Positions 23,301 to 31,800 of a DNA stretch of 35,382 nucleotides are shown piece after piece. How positions within the stretch are numbered: the stretch's first letter is position 1; every line of letters starts with the position of its first letter. A program made the position numbers and the translations under genes. The DNA comes from a virus, in IMG/VR virus record IMGVR_UViG_3300030328_002712, positions 1 to 35,382 of that record; one strand, 5' to 3'. Below the pieces are notes generated by a model. The model saw nothing but the letters and a program-made list of their open reading frames with translations, made no database searches and was not told the origin of the DNA.

Positions 23301-24267
23301 ATCTCAAGTCTATCCAACTGCTAAAATAATTGATGACATATCTACCACTGGTAATGAATTATTTGTTGATAATGCCAGATTCTTTAATTATGAAGAAGAT
23401 TTCTCAAATTTAGTAATAGGTAGTGTTGGTGGATTGATAGTTGGTTCAACAGACCCTGTTGCGGCTGGATTTACAGCAGTAGTCTCTGCTGCAGGAACTA
23501 TTTCATCACTTTCAATAACAAGTGGTGGAAGTGGATATGTTGGTGCTACAACTTCAATTTCAATTTCTGCTCCTCATGCTATTGGTGCTGGTGTTGGAGC
23601 TACTGCTACTGCTACTGCAGCAATTACTAATGGAATTGTAACTGGTACAACAATTACAAATCCTGGTGTTGGTTATACAAGATCTGCTGTTCCTCAAGTG
23701 TTAGCACCTTTACCAAATGCTGTAAAAGAGGATATTGATGTAATAACAACCGTTCAAGGTTTTGATGGTGATATTATTGGTATAGCAGTAACGGATGGTA
23801 TAGGTCATCCACTTGCACTTGAATTCACTTTAAATGCAGATTTGACAAATAATCCAAATTCAGTTCTCACAGATCTAAAAGTTGGATATCCTGTATACAT
23901 ATTTGAGACACAAGTTGGTCATGGTGTAACATCAGTTGTTAGTGATAACTCAACAGTTGTTGCTACTGGAACTACATGTGTTGATAATATCTACTTTGTT
24001 AACGCATTTAATGCAGGTGTTGGTATTATTACCTGTAATATCATGACTGGTGTTAATACCAGTGGTATTAGTACTTCTGTTGGACTTGGAACTGCTATTG
24101 GTGGATTCTCATGGGGTAGACTCTCAGGATTCACTAGAGGAGAAAATCCAATATCAATCGGGGTAACTGGATTAACAATAGACTCTGGATTAACGACTTA
24201 CCCATCTATCCAGAGAAGAGATTTCGGTCTTAGGGACAATGGTTCATTAAGAAAGGATCTTGGGTAG
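11353..24267 (+). CDS. 7: Giant gp7-like baseplate protein
   Basis: One uninterrupted frame of 4304 residues. The N-terminal 300 residues resemble the C-terminal part of T4 gp7: KGTEESFRILFNVLYNE at 204-220 compared with T4 KGIEASYKFLFKVLYNE (recalled), followed by a LVGQTI-type segment. Position between genes 6 and 8 supports this. T4 gp7 has 1032 residues, so this is about four times larger. The extension is beta-rich: GxGY modules near 745-770, 945, 1095-1210, 2065-2190 and 4035-4110; a YHYH domain near 1240-1375; three related 110-130-residue modules near 2560-2900; NGVxQxP modules near 3057, 3240 and 3853; and two FTC...HxYPR repeats near 3490-3660. It probably is a wedge core with a large outward arm. 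Confidence 0.8.
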   Translation: MITTGIDKRVKVQQIIENQIPEFFLSESPKAVDFLKQYYISQEYQGGVIDLTDNLDQYVKLDNLTPEVVVGETKLTSGITTTDTTVNVTSTKGFPNEYGLFKIENEVVTYTGITTNSFTGCIRGFSGITTYHAEDNPTELVFTDSSAINHDNDATVLNLSALFLKEFYKKTKKLLTPGLENVNFVNNLDVSNFIKNSKSLYQSKGTEESFRILFNVLYNETPKIVDLEQYLIKPSSAEYIRREIVLAESISGNPANLVGQTIIKSNDSATRASISEVEPLTRKGKVYYKIGLFVGFNDVDLIEGTFNITGKTKVIGNVSAGSSVITVDSTVGFAQTGTLVSGISTNIYYNDKSVNQFFGCENIIDDISTSDDLRSNEFYYGYENGDLSKKAEIRLTGVLSKFTPTSDIRLLTEGEKITVRNVGEKITNPTEDKTKKQIFANTWIYNTSSRFRIESISGANIVLFTRDIDKSSLKVGDNVEILFRNEETKISTGIVGNIDKPTGTISLNNLTNQPGITLFPDPNREYDLRRVINRATSTIADIEFGNSVLTTDVTNVYNESNTNFYVASNSLPSYQITASLPKAILPNAIAGNQLPQSGYNGNTLKYSILSFQNPVPFITGDEIFYTAQGTVLPNLPEASYFVEVLNNPNQIRLYRSRSFIPIADFEEFEALPSGSGTHTFSLVGIVEQEIASQKLLKKFPLNPNLTNAKSVVTTPGTTGMLINGVEIRNYKSNDKIFFGPLDKVSLLNGGSNYDLLKPPTIELSAPVTGSTNALIRPVITGSVKDVQVDPQDFDIKRVISVTIEGGNGNGSVLEPLLSERRREISFDARLIAESGGIDNINETLTFLDKHNIVSGQPLVYDRNNNPSLGIGTVGNDSGTSVVGLGTTTLVNASTYYPSVINPTTIKLFQTLDDYNAGINTVGFTTTNKIGVHKFKLLSKEKTLKDIRVIDGGSGYENRQVYVKPTGINTITNTIHFDNHGFNEGDKIVYSTAVGIGSTIPTSITGLTTSTGITTTSNYYQVLKVNDNSFRIVNAGLGGTIKTEYNRSDYIKFSDQGTGFQVFKYPDVKLNLKYELANTSVGIITATPVVRGPITDILLYEEGTGYGSDILNLEKSVTVSVKTGKDAQLKPIITDGKISFVEIQSRGREYSSAPDLEVVGIGTGLGAKLRAVVVDGKIDQVIILDGGLQYQQDKIDIKVVPPGTGTKLEVSTRGLTVNTFARYGNEALVETNNKLEYSIVGYSTQIGNDTFGDTGNGHSPIIGWAYDGNPIYGPYGYSDANDDNSSIRILNSGYVLDTSSVLDRPSGFSNGFFVEDYKFTNAGDLDQHNGRYGRTPEYPNGTYAYFVGIATNTLLPSFPYFIGQSYRSDPSTENFNINQNTFDFNTSDLIRNSYPYKVSDEFADNDFIVESNEITQQSSIVESTTSGSIDSIDIINVGDNYEIGDSAIFDNTDTNGGGLSVSVKRLQGKEITSIETTVDTYENVVFVWRNPQHVAAYISTAPSLNGLDNVIVSGLSTSLIKGLAGSHQIGIDTAQTVLYQEVPNSATTGIVTDIYVSHIPEHISVGSSIGIGTEKLLVLNTFNQNNILRVQRGVVSGVHTVSTKVSLIPSYFNIPLETDLFDSKVNDLIYFNPHESIGVGTVVGLGSTATSTLGDLVKVVSTPTHSIFLPDHPFKTNQRVTLTKPASGYGITVSDDDGVSTFKLPSGSANSEDVFIIRKSKDYVGIVTQVGLTTSTNGLAFVGDTKVGSSSFEYLLQSNPTQITGKLQRVDAVVALSTAHNLINGDVIDLSLTPNESVGIGTSGSIDLRFDNQTQNLLINQITCPSSGVTTSTNNFNIADHNLKTGDKVKYASSSVSQGLTNNESYYVFKVDDNNFKLGETYIDVTSNPSSVIELSSTGGTHEFSLINPPISILRDNNLVFGLGHTSLQGYELNIFYDKDYKNQFVSVGNTSNLQVIGVGTVGVTSTATLTLNYSNDNPSVLYYNLKKSGFISTSDTDVSNYNRINYIDSKYSGQYSIFDVPYTVGISYTNFSISLPEVPEKLSYASTETSVLKYTTKSSRAKGPIDQVGIDFGGVGYDSLPSFVSIASTQGTNATLLPDSTTINRIDDVRILNPGFEYSSDPTLKPEAFISPVISVINSNTISNIEILSGGANYTTIPDLVIVNPITGVQDKSGAIIAASIDGSSLTNVSIVVAPKGLQSITHEVFAVNNSNGLTVSQLQYNPTVGIVTCTLVTPVLGFTTAPFSVDEEIYVEGLEKYGNTGTGFNSADNGFKFFKISAVNNTNPATIQFDLSSVTSNAGVAKTVQNSFGVVISKDDYPDFKVTQEVSKFSVGEKLLAFIGSSYVPVELKISEATNELIKIEEEVPGAFNLVAGQLIKGFVSGNIATINTVSKNSGLFEINYSLREDQGWTDNIGKLNQDYQVTPDNDYYQNLSYSVKSPITYEDLINPVNRLLHTSGLKNFADVGITSTTSAGVTTSSFTDVLALDFIDQKRVDTINNFDFALDIDTFDGKSKFLKLKNTKLSPYIECRTNRVLEIDDISRLFSNTASTLSQFLDLAINTRYATFLIQVRNPNNNNTQISDIILYKDDTDVFTAERAKIHTTPSELGEIVGEIDTSGIISIKFTPDDPENNDYDLKILETSFNTNLTGIGTQSIGFINLSGINTTVATASTSLIISTDINNTDAFFASVEVNNVTTDQTNFVDLYLTHDGTNSFISEFYADTEDGSTSNFIGTFTSSIDSNVLSLNFENDQANEVLVRSRVIGIGTTAAGIGTYRFKLSGQLDGTERTNKFESNFSNVSSASTIATFTENVISSLQGFVRVSSGSTSALHRVLVAHDSTDTHTTQYPFLSIGSTSGIGTFSSTIVGNDLNLNFHPDPLYSGGTNSVQVQAFTEAFYSETDLLNIPPDLQYGTVTESLSFAQYDAINGTRSNKTSFALQSNSKPIFQKQFNPSDVATLDASTGIFTIVDHFFETGERLVYSPGSTFTGISLSGIATAGGTLGSEVYAIRIDKDTFKISKSYPDSIAGVAVTFTGTGTGNAHEFEMFKKNEKALLSIDGVIQSPIAFTPITTTLEYNITNNATTFSVAGISSITSDDIIKVDNEYMKITNVGLGTTSVGPISESGTVNLLVVERGAIGSAATSHSSGATSRLFSGGYNIVDSTIHFTEPPRGTNTTQKTPANLDPVRSKFNGRVYLRQDYSTNTIFDDISDSFTGIGVTYPIKVGGANTAGIQTGSSILLLNGIFQTPSTFNNLGNNYEFSESGSASNVVFTGITSSNGTKIISDVDVNQNQLPRGGVIVSVGSTGGLGVANLTPAKVKPTVGAGGTTIVGICGIATAGDALGIQTVSFNNTTGQLEVTTTKKHKFREINEFVRFDGLVFNPTLTIASDKSFSIAGITSEKTFTTDIGVSTQTHAYVGSGTVFEYFPDLSFGSGYRNPVSVAVTDIAYEHKFVSAATGAVTGTGGPFTPTNAIYESHTGLLTLTIPNHGRSSGNVKIVENSLTFTCSRDYHKTNHTYPRSTDPAGGLVNLPITVIDVNTLSVNVGPGGGAGTGAVVTASVVENDHTYVGGTATGAIIPNAWGTTPLNVNAATYTPDTGILVVTTTSNHGLSNSDTIGIKTSSLVFTCAQDNHETTHAYPRIGDPIDGLINLAITVPAANKISVNVGKAPKGTGGALKFNITSVGKGYVTPSIQVSAPSYQNLPITGVSRRGIGSTTDTGTGVTVDVEVGAANTSVGIGSTSYEVVNFKLNNNGYNFKIGDVFKPVGLVTDRFLNSSSLINDFELTVTDVFRDQYSSWNFGEFDFIDSIKDLQDGVRKRFPLVYNASLLSFEVDEDRPDSSLINLDALLLIFVNGVVQDPGDAYTFDGGTSFEFAQAPDASDIIDIFFYKGTTGVDSVQVAAGSSVSPTIKTGDIVQVFKENSGITTTQDSRTIYSISASDEVETNLYTQLGVDERNFKPLSWTKQKVDRKVNGEIVFKTRDSIESQVYPTAKIIDDISTTGNELFVDNARFFNYEEDFSNLVIGSVGGLIVGSTDPVAAGFTAVVSAAGTISSLSITSGGSGYVGATTSISISAPHAIGAGVGATATATAAITNGIVTGTTITNPGVGYTRSAVPQVLAPLPNAVKEDIDVITTVQGFDGDIIGIAVTDGIGHPLALEFTLNADLTNNPNSVLTDLKVGYPVYIFETQVGHGVTSVVSDNSTVVATGTTCVDNIYFVNAFNAGVGIITCNIMTGVNTSGISTSVGLGTAIGGFSWGRLSGFTRGENPISIGVTGLTIDSGLTTYPSIQRRDFGLRDNGSLRKDLG
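15064..15480 (+). other. YHYH domain inside the giant gp7-like protein
   Basis: Encoded segment contains GWAYDGNPIYGPYGY, then DLDQHNGRYGRTPEYPNGTY and FPYFIGQSY. This is the pattern of the YHYH domain (known from bacterial surface proteins and marine phage structural proteins). It lies at about residues 1240-1375. It may bind a host-surface ligand; function of the family is not established. Confidence 0.75.
19030..20060 (+). repeat. Three tandem beta modules in giant protein
   Basis: Three successive segments share a strand order: F-A-S-V-E-V/FLIQV/GFVRV, then a short ILY/DLY/VLVAHD element, a GxIxGTFxxxIxGNxLxLxF-like centre and a final R/Q strand. Examples are FFASVEVNNVTTDQTNFVDL and GFVRVSSGSTSALHRVLVAH. 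Identity is low, so they are diverged copies. Confidence 0.5.
21781..22347 (+). repeat. Duplicated FTC...HxYPR module
   Basis: Copy 1 (about 21781-21987) encodes SLTFTCSRDYHKTNHTYPR and copy 2 (about 22138-22347) encodes SLVFTCAQDNHETTHAYPR, each preceded by an NHG segment and followed by DP..GL.NL.ITV..-NxxSVNVG. Cys, Asp and two His are kept in register (C-x2-D-x-H-x3-H), which could be a metal site. Confidence 0.75.
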
Positions 24268-24275
24268 TATAAATA
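24268..24275 (+). promoter_or_regulatory. Late promoter TATAAATA before gene 8
   Basis: An exact T4 late octamer begins at the base after the TAG of the giant gene and 26 bases before ATG 24294. It would let gp8 be made independently of the 13-kb giant transcript. Confidence 0.75.
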
Positions 24276-24293
24276 TAGAAAAAAGCTAATGAT

Positions 24294-25862
24294 ATGGCGG
24301 CAATCGTAACAGATCAATTTAGAATTCTAAATGCAAATAATTTTGTAGAGACTGTAGATAACTCTGCTAATTCTTATTATGTTGTATTAGGTCTTGCTAA
24401 TCCAACACTTGCTGTTGGGTTTGGTAGAACCACAGCTTGGAATACAAATACACCGAATCCAACTGATAATTTAAACTACATAAATCACGCTGGAGACACA
24501 CAGATATTTGGAAAAAAAGTAACTAGTGCGAACGTAAGAAGGTTAATAACAAGAAGAAATTGGACACAGGGAACAAGATATGAGATGTATCGTCATGATT
24601 ATAGTGTGACAAGTCCATCTCCTGTAACCAATTCTACAAGGTTATATGATGCAAATTACTATGTAATGAATAAAAACTTTGATGTTTATGTTTGTATTGA
24701 TAACGGTTCCACTGGAATTAGTACAACTGGAAATGCATCACAAGATGAACCATTATTTACTGATTTAGAACCAACAAGAGCAGGTGAAAGTGGTGATGGA
24801 TATATTTGGAAGTATCTTTTCACAGTTCCTCCAAGTGATATTATAAAATTTGATTCAACAGAATACATTTCAGTTCCTGGTAGTTGGCCAACTTCATCAG
24901 AGACACAAATTCAATCAGTGCGTGAAAATGGAGATTCCACAATAAATAATAACCAAATCAAAAAAGTTTATGTTGATAAACAAGGTTTTGGTTATTCTCA
25001 AAACATTGTAGGTAGAGAAGTTGACATTATTGGAGATGGTACTGGTGCTAAAGTTGTTATTGACACTGATAGTAACGGTAAAATAATAAAAACTAACGTA
25101 TCTTCAGGTGGACAGGGGTATACTTATGGTATGGTTGACTTAGGTCCTCTTGGTAATTCGGGAGTTTCTGTTGGAAATTATGCGAAATTGATACCAATTA
25201 TCCCACCTTCAAGAGGTCATGGATTTGATTTATATAAAGAATTAGGAACTGATAAACTTTTAATATATGCTAGATTTGATGATTCTACGAAGGATTTTCC
25301 AACGGATACAAAATTTGCACAAATAAGTATTATAAAAAATCCTACTTCAATAGGATCAACATCAACATATGCTGCGAATGATTTTTCATCAGTAAATGCA
25401 GTTAAGATTGTATCTCCTACAGGAACACCAACTATTGGTGAAAAAATTCAACAAACTGTAACTGGTGGAACAGCAGAGGGATACATTGTTTCTTATGATA
25501 CTGATACTAATGTGATTAAATATTATCAAGATAGATCACTATACTTCAATCAAACTACATCTGATCAAACTGATTATGTTGGAGTTACAACTGAAGCAAA
25601 AGTTTTATCCTTTGAATCATCTGCGGAGAGTATTATTGCACCTACAAGTGGATTTAGTGCGACTGTGGATCAAAACTTCACTGGTATAAGCACTAATCCT
25701 ACAGGAAACAAAGTTATTTCATTAGGAGTAAACTTCACAAATGGTCTTGCTTCTCCTGAGATAAATAAAGGGTCAGGTGAAATAATCTATCTAGACAATA
25801 GACCTTTGATCACTAGGAACTCCAGACAAAAGGAAGACATTAAAATCATCTTGGAATTTTAA
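24294..25862 (+). CDS. 8: Baseplate wedge protein gp8
   Basis: The 522-residue product begins MAAIVTDQFRILNANNF and has FGRTTAW, the RRNWTQGTRYEMYR segment, DGYIWKYLFTVPPSD and a C-terminus LDNRPLITRNSRQKEDIKII, all with counterparts in T4 gp8 (334 residues; its C-terminus ENRPPIIM...EEINILFTF). The extra length includes a GxGY-type module (KQGFGYSQN, SSGGQGYTYG) in the middle. gp8 dimers bridge gp6, gp7 and gp10 in the wedge. It has its own late promoter and no clear Shine-Dalgarno site. Confidence 0.88.
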   Translation: MAAIVTDQFRILNANNFVETVDNSANSYYVVLGLANPTLAVGFGRTTAWNTNTPNPTDNLNYINHAGDTQIFGKKVTSANVRRLITRRNWTQGTRYEMYRHDYSVTSPSPVTNSTRLYDANYYVMNKNFDVYVCIDNGSTGISTTGNASQDEPLFTDLEPTRAGESGDGYIWKYLFTVPPSDIIKFDSTEYISVPGSWPTSSETQIQSVRENGDSTINNNQIKKVYVDKQGFGYSQNIVGREVDIIGDGTGAKVVIDTDSNGKIIKTNVSSGGQGYTYGMVDLGPLGNSGVSVGNYAKLIPIIPPSRGHGFDLYKELGTDKLLIYARFDDSTKDFPTDTKFAQISIIKNPTSIGSTSTYAANDFSSVNAVKIVSPTGTPTIGEKIQQTVTGGTAEGYIVSYDTDTNVIKYYQDRSLYFNQTTSDQTDYVGVTTEAKVLSFESSAESIIAPTSGFSATVDQNFTGISTNPTGNKVISLGVNFTNGLASPEINKGSGEIIYLDNRPLITRNSRQKEDIKIILEF

Positions 25863-25865
25863 AAA

Positions 25866-28800
25866 ATGCCACAAAAAACGAATTTAAATATAAGTCCTTA
25901 TTATGATGATTTTAATAAGGAAGACAAATTTTACAGAGTCCTATTCAAACCTGGATTTCCTGTACAAGCAAGGGAATTAACAACCCTACAATCTTCTTTA
26001 CAAAATCAGATTGAAACATTTGGTAGTCACATCTTTAAAGATGGGTCTATGGTGATACCAGGTAATATAAATTACGATTCACAATATTATTCAGTAAAGG
26101 TAAATGATAGTCATTTAGGAATACCAGTATCTTTATATGCAGAACAATTAGTAGGTTTAAGATTACGAGGAGAGAAATCAGGTATAATAGTAACAATTGA
26201 TAGTTATGAGTATGTTAGTTTTGAGAATGACGTTACCAATTTAACAATCTATGTTAGATATTTGCAGTCAGGACCAGATAATACCATATCTATTTTAACA
26301 GATGGTGAGAAATTAATAACAGAATCAACGTTTGTATATGGAACTACTGCTGTTAATGAAGGTGAAACTGTATTAACTCTTGTAGATACAAATGCTTCAT
26401 CAACTGGATCTGCTGTTGGTATATCTTCTGGAACATATTTTATTAGAGGAACTTTTGTAGACGTATCTACTGATAAAATTGTATTAGACCCATATTCCAA
26501 TACACCTTCTTATAGAGTTGGTCTTAATATTGATGAGCAATTAGTTACTGCCAAAGATGAAGATTCCTTATATGATAATGCAAGAGGATTTTCAAATTTT
26601 GCTGCACCAGGTGCTGACAGACTTAAAATTACTACAACACTGGCTAAGAAAAGTCTAACAGATTTCAATGACACAAACTTTATTGAACTTTTAAGAATTG
26701 ATGATGGTGAAATAAAGAAAATTGTTACTAAATCACAATATTCATTAATCAGAGATTACTTTGCAGAAAGAACTTATGACGAATCAGGACATTATTCTGT
26801 TCAAAAATTTGATGTTCAAGTTAAAAATTCTTTAAGTGATGGAATATCTAATGAAGGTATCTTTAAATCAAATGAAATAACAGATCAACAAAATACACCA
26901 TCTGATGATTTGATGTGTGTCAAAATATCTGCTGGTAAGGCATATGTTAAAGGATATGATATTGAATTAACAGGAACAACTATACTTGATGTAGAAAAAC
27001 CAAGAGATAAGCAAGTAGTTGATGCATCATTAGTTCCATATCAAATGGGAACTATTTTAAGAGTTAATAATGTTTTTGGTGTTCCAGCACCTAACATTAA
27101 AGATGATACTAAATTTGTTGAATTATATAATCAAAGAACAGGTTCAAATACTGCTGGTACTGGTGAATTAGTTGGACAAGCAAGATGTTATTCATTTAAT
27201 GTTCGTAATGCTGCTTATGCAGATGATTCAAGTGAATGGGAATTGCATTTATTTGATATACAAACATTTACAAGACTTGTTTTAAATTCAGCAGTTAGCA
27301 ATACTCAAATGCCTGATGCCTCTTATGTTAGAGGAATAAGTAGCGGTGCGACTGGTTATGCAACTGCAGCTGGTGGTAATAGCACTATTATTAAATTAAC
27401 ACAAGTTACTGGTTCTTTCATTGCTGGTGAAGGTATCATTATAAATGAAGATCCAGAATTATCACGATCAATTCAAACAGTTAGAATTTTTGGTGTTGAA
27501 GATGTAAAATCTGTTTATCAAGATGCATCAACACTAAGTGGATATGCAAGTGATTTTGTTGCAGACACAGTATTAAATCGTAAAATTCCAACAGGATTTA
27601 ACGTATCTGATGTTCTTAATATAAATGCTGCAGGTATTGCAACATGTGCTGGTAAGAGTTTTGCAGGTATTAAAACAGACACGATTGTAAGATATACATT
27701 ACCAGGAGAAACAACTGAAAGATTTAATAGAATAACAGATGTATCATCAGATGGAATTACATTAACATTAGCAGCAGTTACTAATGTAACTGGTATATGT
27801 AACGGTGCATTGCCCACTGGTGCCTCTGTAACACCTACGTTTGCATTTGGGACACCAAATATCAATCTTAATGAAAACAAGGGTTTATATGCCCGTATAG
27901 GTAACAATAATGTATCAGATATTAATCTATCAACAGCAAATCTTGTAGTTGGAACTAATATTACAGGTGAATCAACTGATGGAAATGGAGTTCTTACTTT
28001 TGACTTAGCAGCAAGTGGAATTGGTAGTGCATTTTATGAAGCTTTTGATGAAGAAAGATATTCTGTTCATTACTCAAATGGAACAGTAGAACCTTTAACT
28101 AATGATCAGGTTGTTCTTAATGTTGATAGTCAATCAGTAACAATTAATGGATTAACTGCTAGTCAAAGTAATGTTGTGGTATCAACAACTCTGAAGAAAC
28201 AAGCACTTAAGAGTAAGCAAAAAAATTATATTAGAAGTCAAAAAATTGAAATACTTAAAACAGCTGTTGGTATTAATACAACTGCAAGTGGTATGGATAG
28301 AAGTTCTGCTTATGGTTTAAGAGTTGAAGATAAGGAAATATCATTTAATATACCTGATGTTGCAAGAGTTATTGGTGTATTTGAATCCATTAACACAGAT
28401 TCTCCTATACTTGATAAACTTACATTCCCTGATGGATTAAGTTTAAATACATCATCAATTCTTGGTGAAAAGATATTAGGTAGAACAACAGGTGCAGTAG
28501 CACAGATTACAGCTCAATTATCTTTAACTCAAGTTGAAATTGCATATCTAACTCCTACTAAATTTACAGTAGGTGAAACTGTAGACTTTGAAGAATCTGC
28601 TATTGTAACTTCTTTACAAGATATAACTGTAGGTAGTTTCTTAAATATTACAAGTAGATATCAACTTGATAAAGGTCAGAGAGAACAATTCTATGATTAT
28701 TCTAGATTAGTTAGAAAACAGAATTTCCCACCTGCAACTAAGAAATTATTAATTGTATATGATGCATTTACTGTTCCTACAAATGATGTTGGAGACTTTT

Positions 28801-31800
28801 ATAGTGTTGCTTCATATCCAGAAGAAAGATTTAGTGCAGATATACCAGAATTAGAAGGTGGTCTAAGATCTACTGATACTATTGACTTTAGACCTAGAGT
28901 TACAACATATAGTGGTGCTGAATCACCATTTGCATTCCAAAATAGATTATTTGGTGCTGCTGGTAATGTTAACCCATCATTTATTGTAAAACCCAATGAA
29001 AGTTCAATTATAGGATATAATTTCTATCTACCAAGAACAGATAAGTTAGTTATAGACACTCTTGGAAATCCAGCTGTTATAAAAGGAACTTCTAATTTAT
29101 CACCTAAAGCACCTCCAATAATTGAAAATGCAATGGAGATTGCAACAATAGAATTACCTGCTTATCTTTATGATCCAGATGATGCTATTGTTAAAGTGGT
29201 TGATAATGTTCGATATACAATGAGAGACATTGGACTACTTGAAGGTAGAATTGATGTTTTAGAACAAACAACATCTCTTAGTTTGCTCGAATTAGATACT
29301 AAGACTTTACAAGTACAAGATGTTGATGGTTTATCAAGATTTAAAACAGGATTTTTTGTTGATGATTTCAAAAACACTGATTTATTAGATAGAGTTAATC
29401 CTGATAATAAATGTGCGATTGATGTTGCAAACAAAGAATTAAATGTTCCATTAGATTTTTGGTCAATTCAACCAGAAGTAGCACTTAATCTTTCAACAAA
29501 TGTTGATACTGCAGATTTCTCAGAAGATTTAGAATTATTAGATCCTAATATTAGAAAAACAGGTGATCTATTAACATTAGACTATACTGAAACTACTTTC
29601 TTAGAACAACCATTAGCATCAAGAGTTGAGAATGTTAACCCATTCAACATGATTGATTTTACTGGTACTATTGATCTTACTCCTAGAAATGATACTTGGG
29701 TTAGAAATATTCAAGTTGATGGTGGTGAAAGAACAATCACAGGTAGTTTTGATGGTTCATATGTTGAAACAATTAAAACAAGTAGTGTTCCTGATACTCA
29801 TATAAGATCAAGAAACGTTGTTTTCCATACACAAGGATTAAGACCAGTTGCAAGATTCTATCCATTCTTTGATAGTACTAGTGGTATTGATATAGTTCCC
29901 AAATTACTTGAAATTGATATGGTGAACGGGATTTTCCAAAAAGGTGAAATTGTAGATATATTTGATTCAACTGGTATAAATGTTTGTACATTAAGATTAG
30001 CACAATCAGATCATAAGAAAGGAAATATACTTGATCCAGTTGAAACATTTAATGCTAATCCATACAATACTTCTGTTGCATTGGGTGCAGTATATTCCGC
30101 ATCATCTACTGTATTAAATGTTGATGTTAATTCATTGGCAGATGAAGCGCAGGGAAGATTCTTTGGATATATCCCAACAGGAAGTGGAATAACAGTACTA
30201 GGCAGATCAAGTGGAGCACAAGCAGAGGTTTCAAATGTTAGATTAGTTGCTGATACTTTTGGTGACTTATCTGGTTCATTCTTCTTCCGTGATCCATTAG
30301 CATCACCACCACCACCTCTAAGATTTAGAATAGGAACAAGTAGCTTTAAATTAACAACAAGTCCAACAAACAGAGAAGGTAATGTTGGTAGTTTATTGAT
30401 AAGTTCTGGAGAAACAACTTATCGTGCAACAGGAATAGTAGATTCTTATACTAACACGTTAATAATCGTGAGAAGACCACCACCACCTCCAGAGAATGAT
30501 GATCCTCTTGCACAATCATTTACAACTGATGACACAGGTTGCTTCATTACATCTATTGATTTGTTCTTTGGAAATAAAGATCCAGAAGAAAAATTAACAG
30601 TTGAATTAAGAACAGTTGAATTAGGTATTCCAACTAACCAAGTATTACAGGATTATGCTCGTGTAGTTGTACATCCAGATGATATTAATGTTTCACCAAA
30701 TGCAGAGGTTGCAACAAATGTTAAATTCCCATCTCCTGTTTATCTTGAACCAAATACTGAATATGCGGTTGTATTATTAGCACCTACAACGAATGCGTAT
30801 GAAGCATGGATTGCTCAAATGGGTGAAAGAACTGTTAATACCCAAAGTTTACCTGATGCTGAATCTGTAATCGTAACTCGTCAGTACATTGGTGGTAGTT
30901 TATTTAAATCACAGAATGGTACAATTTGGACACCATCTCAGTTTGAAGATCTTAAATTTAAATTATATAAAGCACAGTTTACTTCAACAAAAGGAACTGC
31001 ATACTTCTATAATCCAAAAATGGAAAAACGTTCTGCAATTGTCAGAAGGTTAACTCCAAATGCAATCAAAACTTTACCTAGAAAGTTAAAAGTTGGTATT
31101 ACAACTACTACTCATGCATCATCTGTTGCAAATCTAGCAATAGGTAAGCAAGTTAGTGATTCTACATCAGCAACTGCTGTACAAGGATTCATTGAAAGAG
31201 TTGGTGGACCAGCACAAACTCTTGGAGTAACTAATGGTGGAACAGGATTTAATCCAAGTCAATCATATAGTAATGTTCCTTTATATGCAATAACTGGTAA
31301 TGGTTCAGGTGCGACTGCAACTGTTGCTACTAATAGTTCAGGACAAGTTTCATCAGCTTCTATTACAAGTAATGTTGGTGGAAATGGATATTCCGTTGGT
31401 GACATTGTTGGTATAACAACTAATAGTGTTACACAAGGATCTGATGCACAAATCACAGTATCAGCTACTAATGGAACAGGAACTTTATACTTAAGTAATG
31501 TTCAGGGTGAAGAGTTTACTTCAGGACAAGCAATCGTTGTTTATGAGGGTGCTGTTGCAACTTCATATGGAAGTACAACCATAACTTCATCAGGAACTTA
31601 TGATGACAAGTATACTGGAAATGTAGTTGAAGTTGATCATTATAATCATGGTATGACTGCCGATACTAACTTAGTTACTATTGCAGACGTTGAACCTGAT
31701 ACAAGTCCAATTGTTGTTACAGATTCACTTGATGTACAAGATCAGATTATTTCAGTAGCAAGTACTACTCCATTCGCAACTTATAATGGAATTTCAACAT

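Noticed and set aside
11353-24267. Giant gene as an artefact of fused neighbouring genes
   Set aside because: The frame is open throughout, module types are consistent, and the end is followed by a promoter and gene 8; no internal start or promoter was evident.
27518-27907. 129-codon minus-strand ORF within the DUF4815 gene
   Set aside because: Its composition is that of the reverse complement of a Thr/Ala/Val-rich protein; no start signal and no domain.
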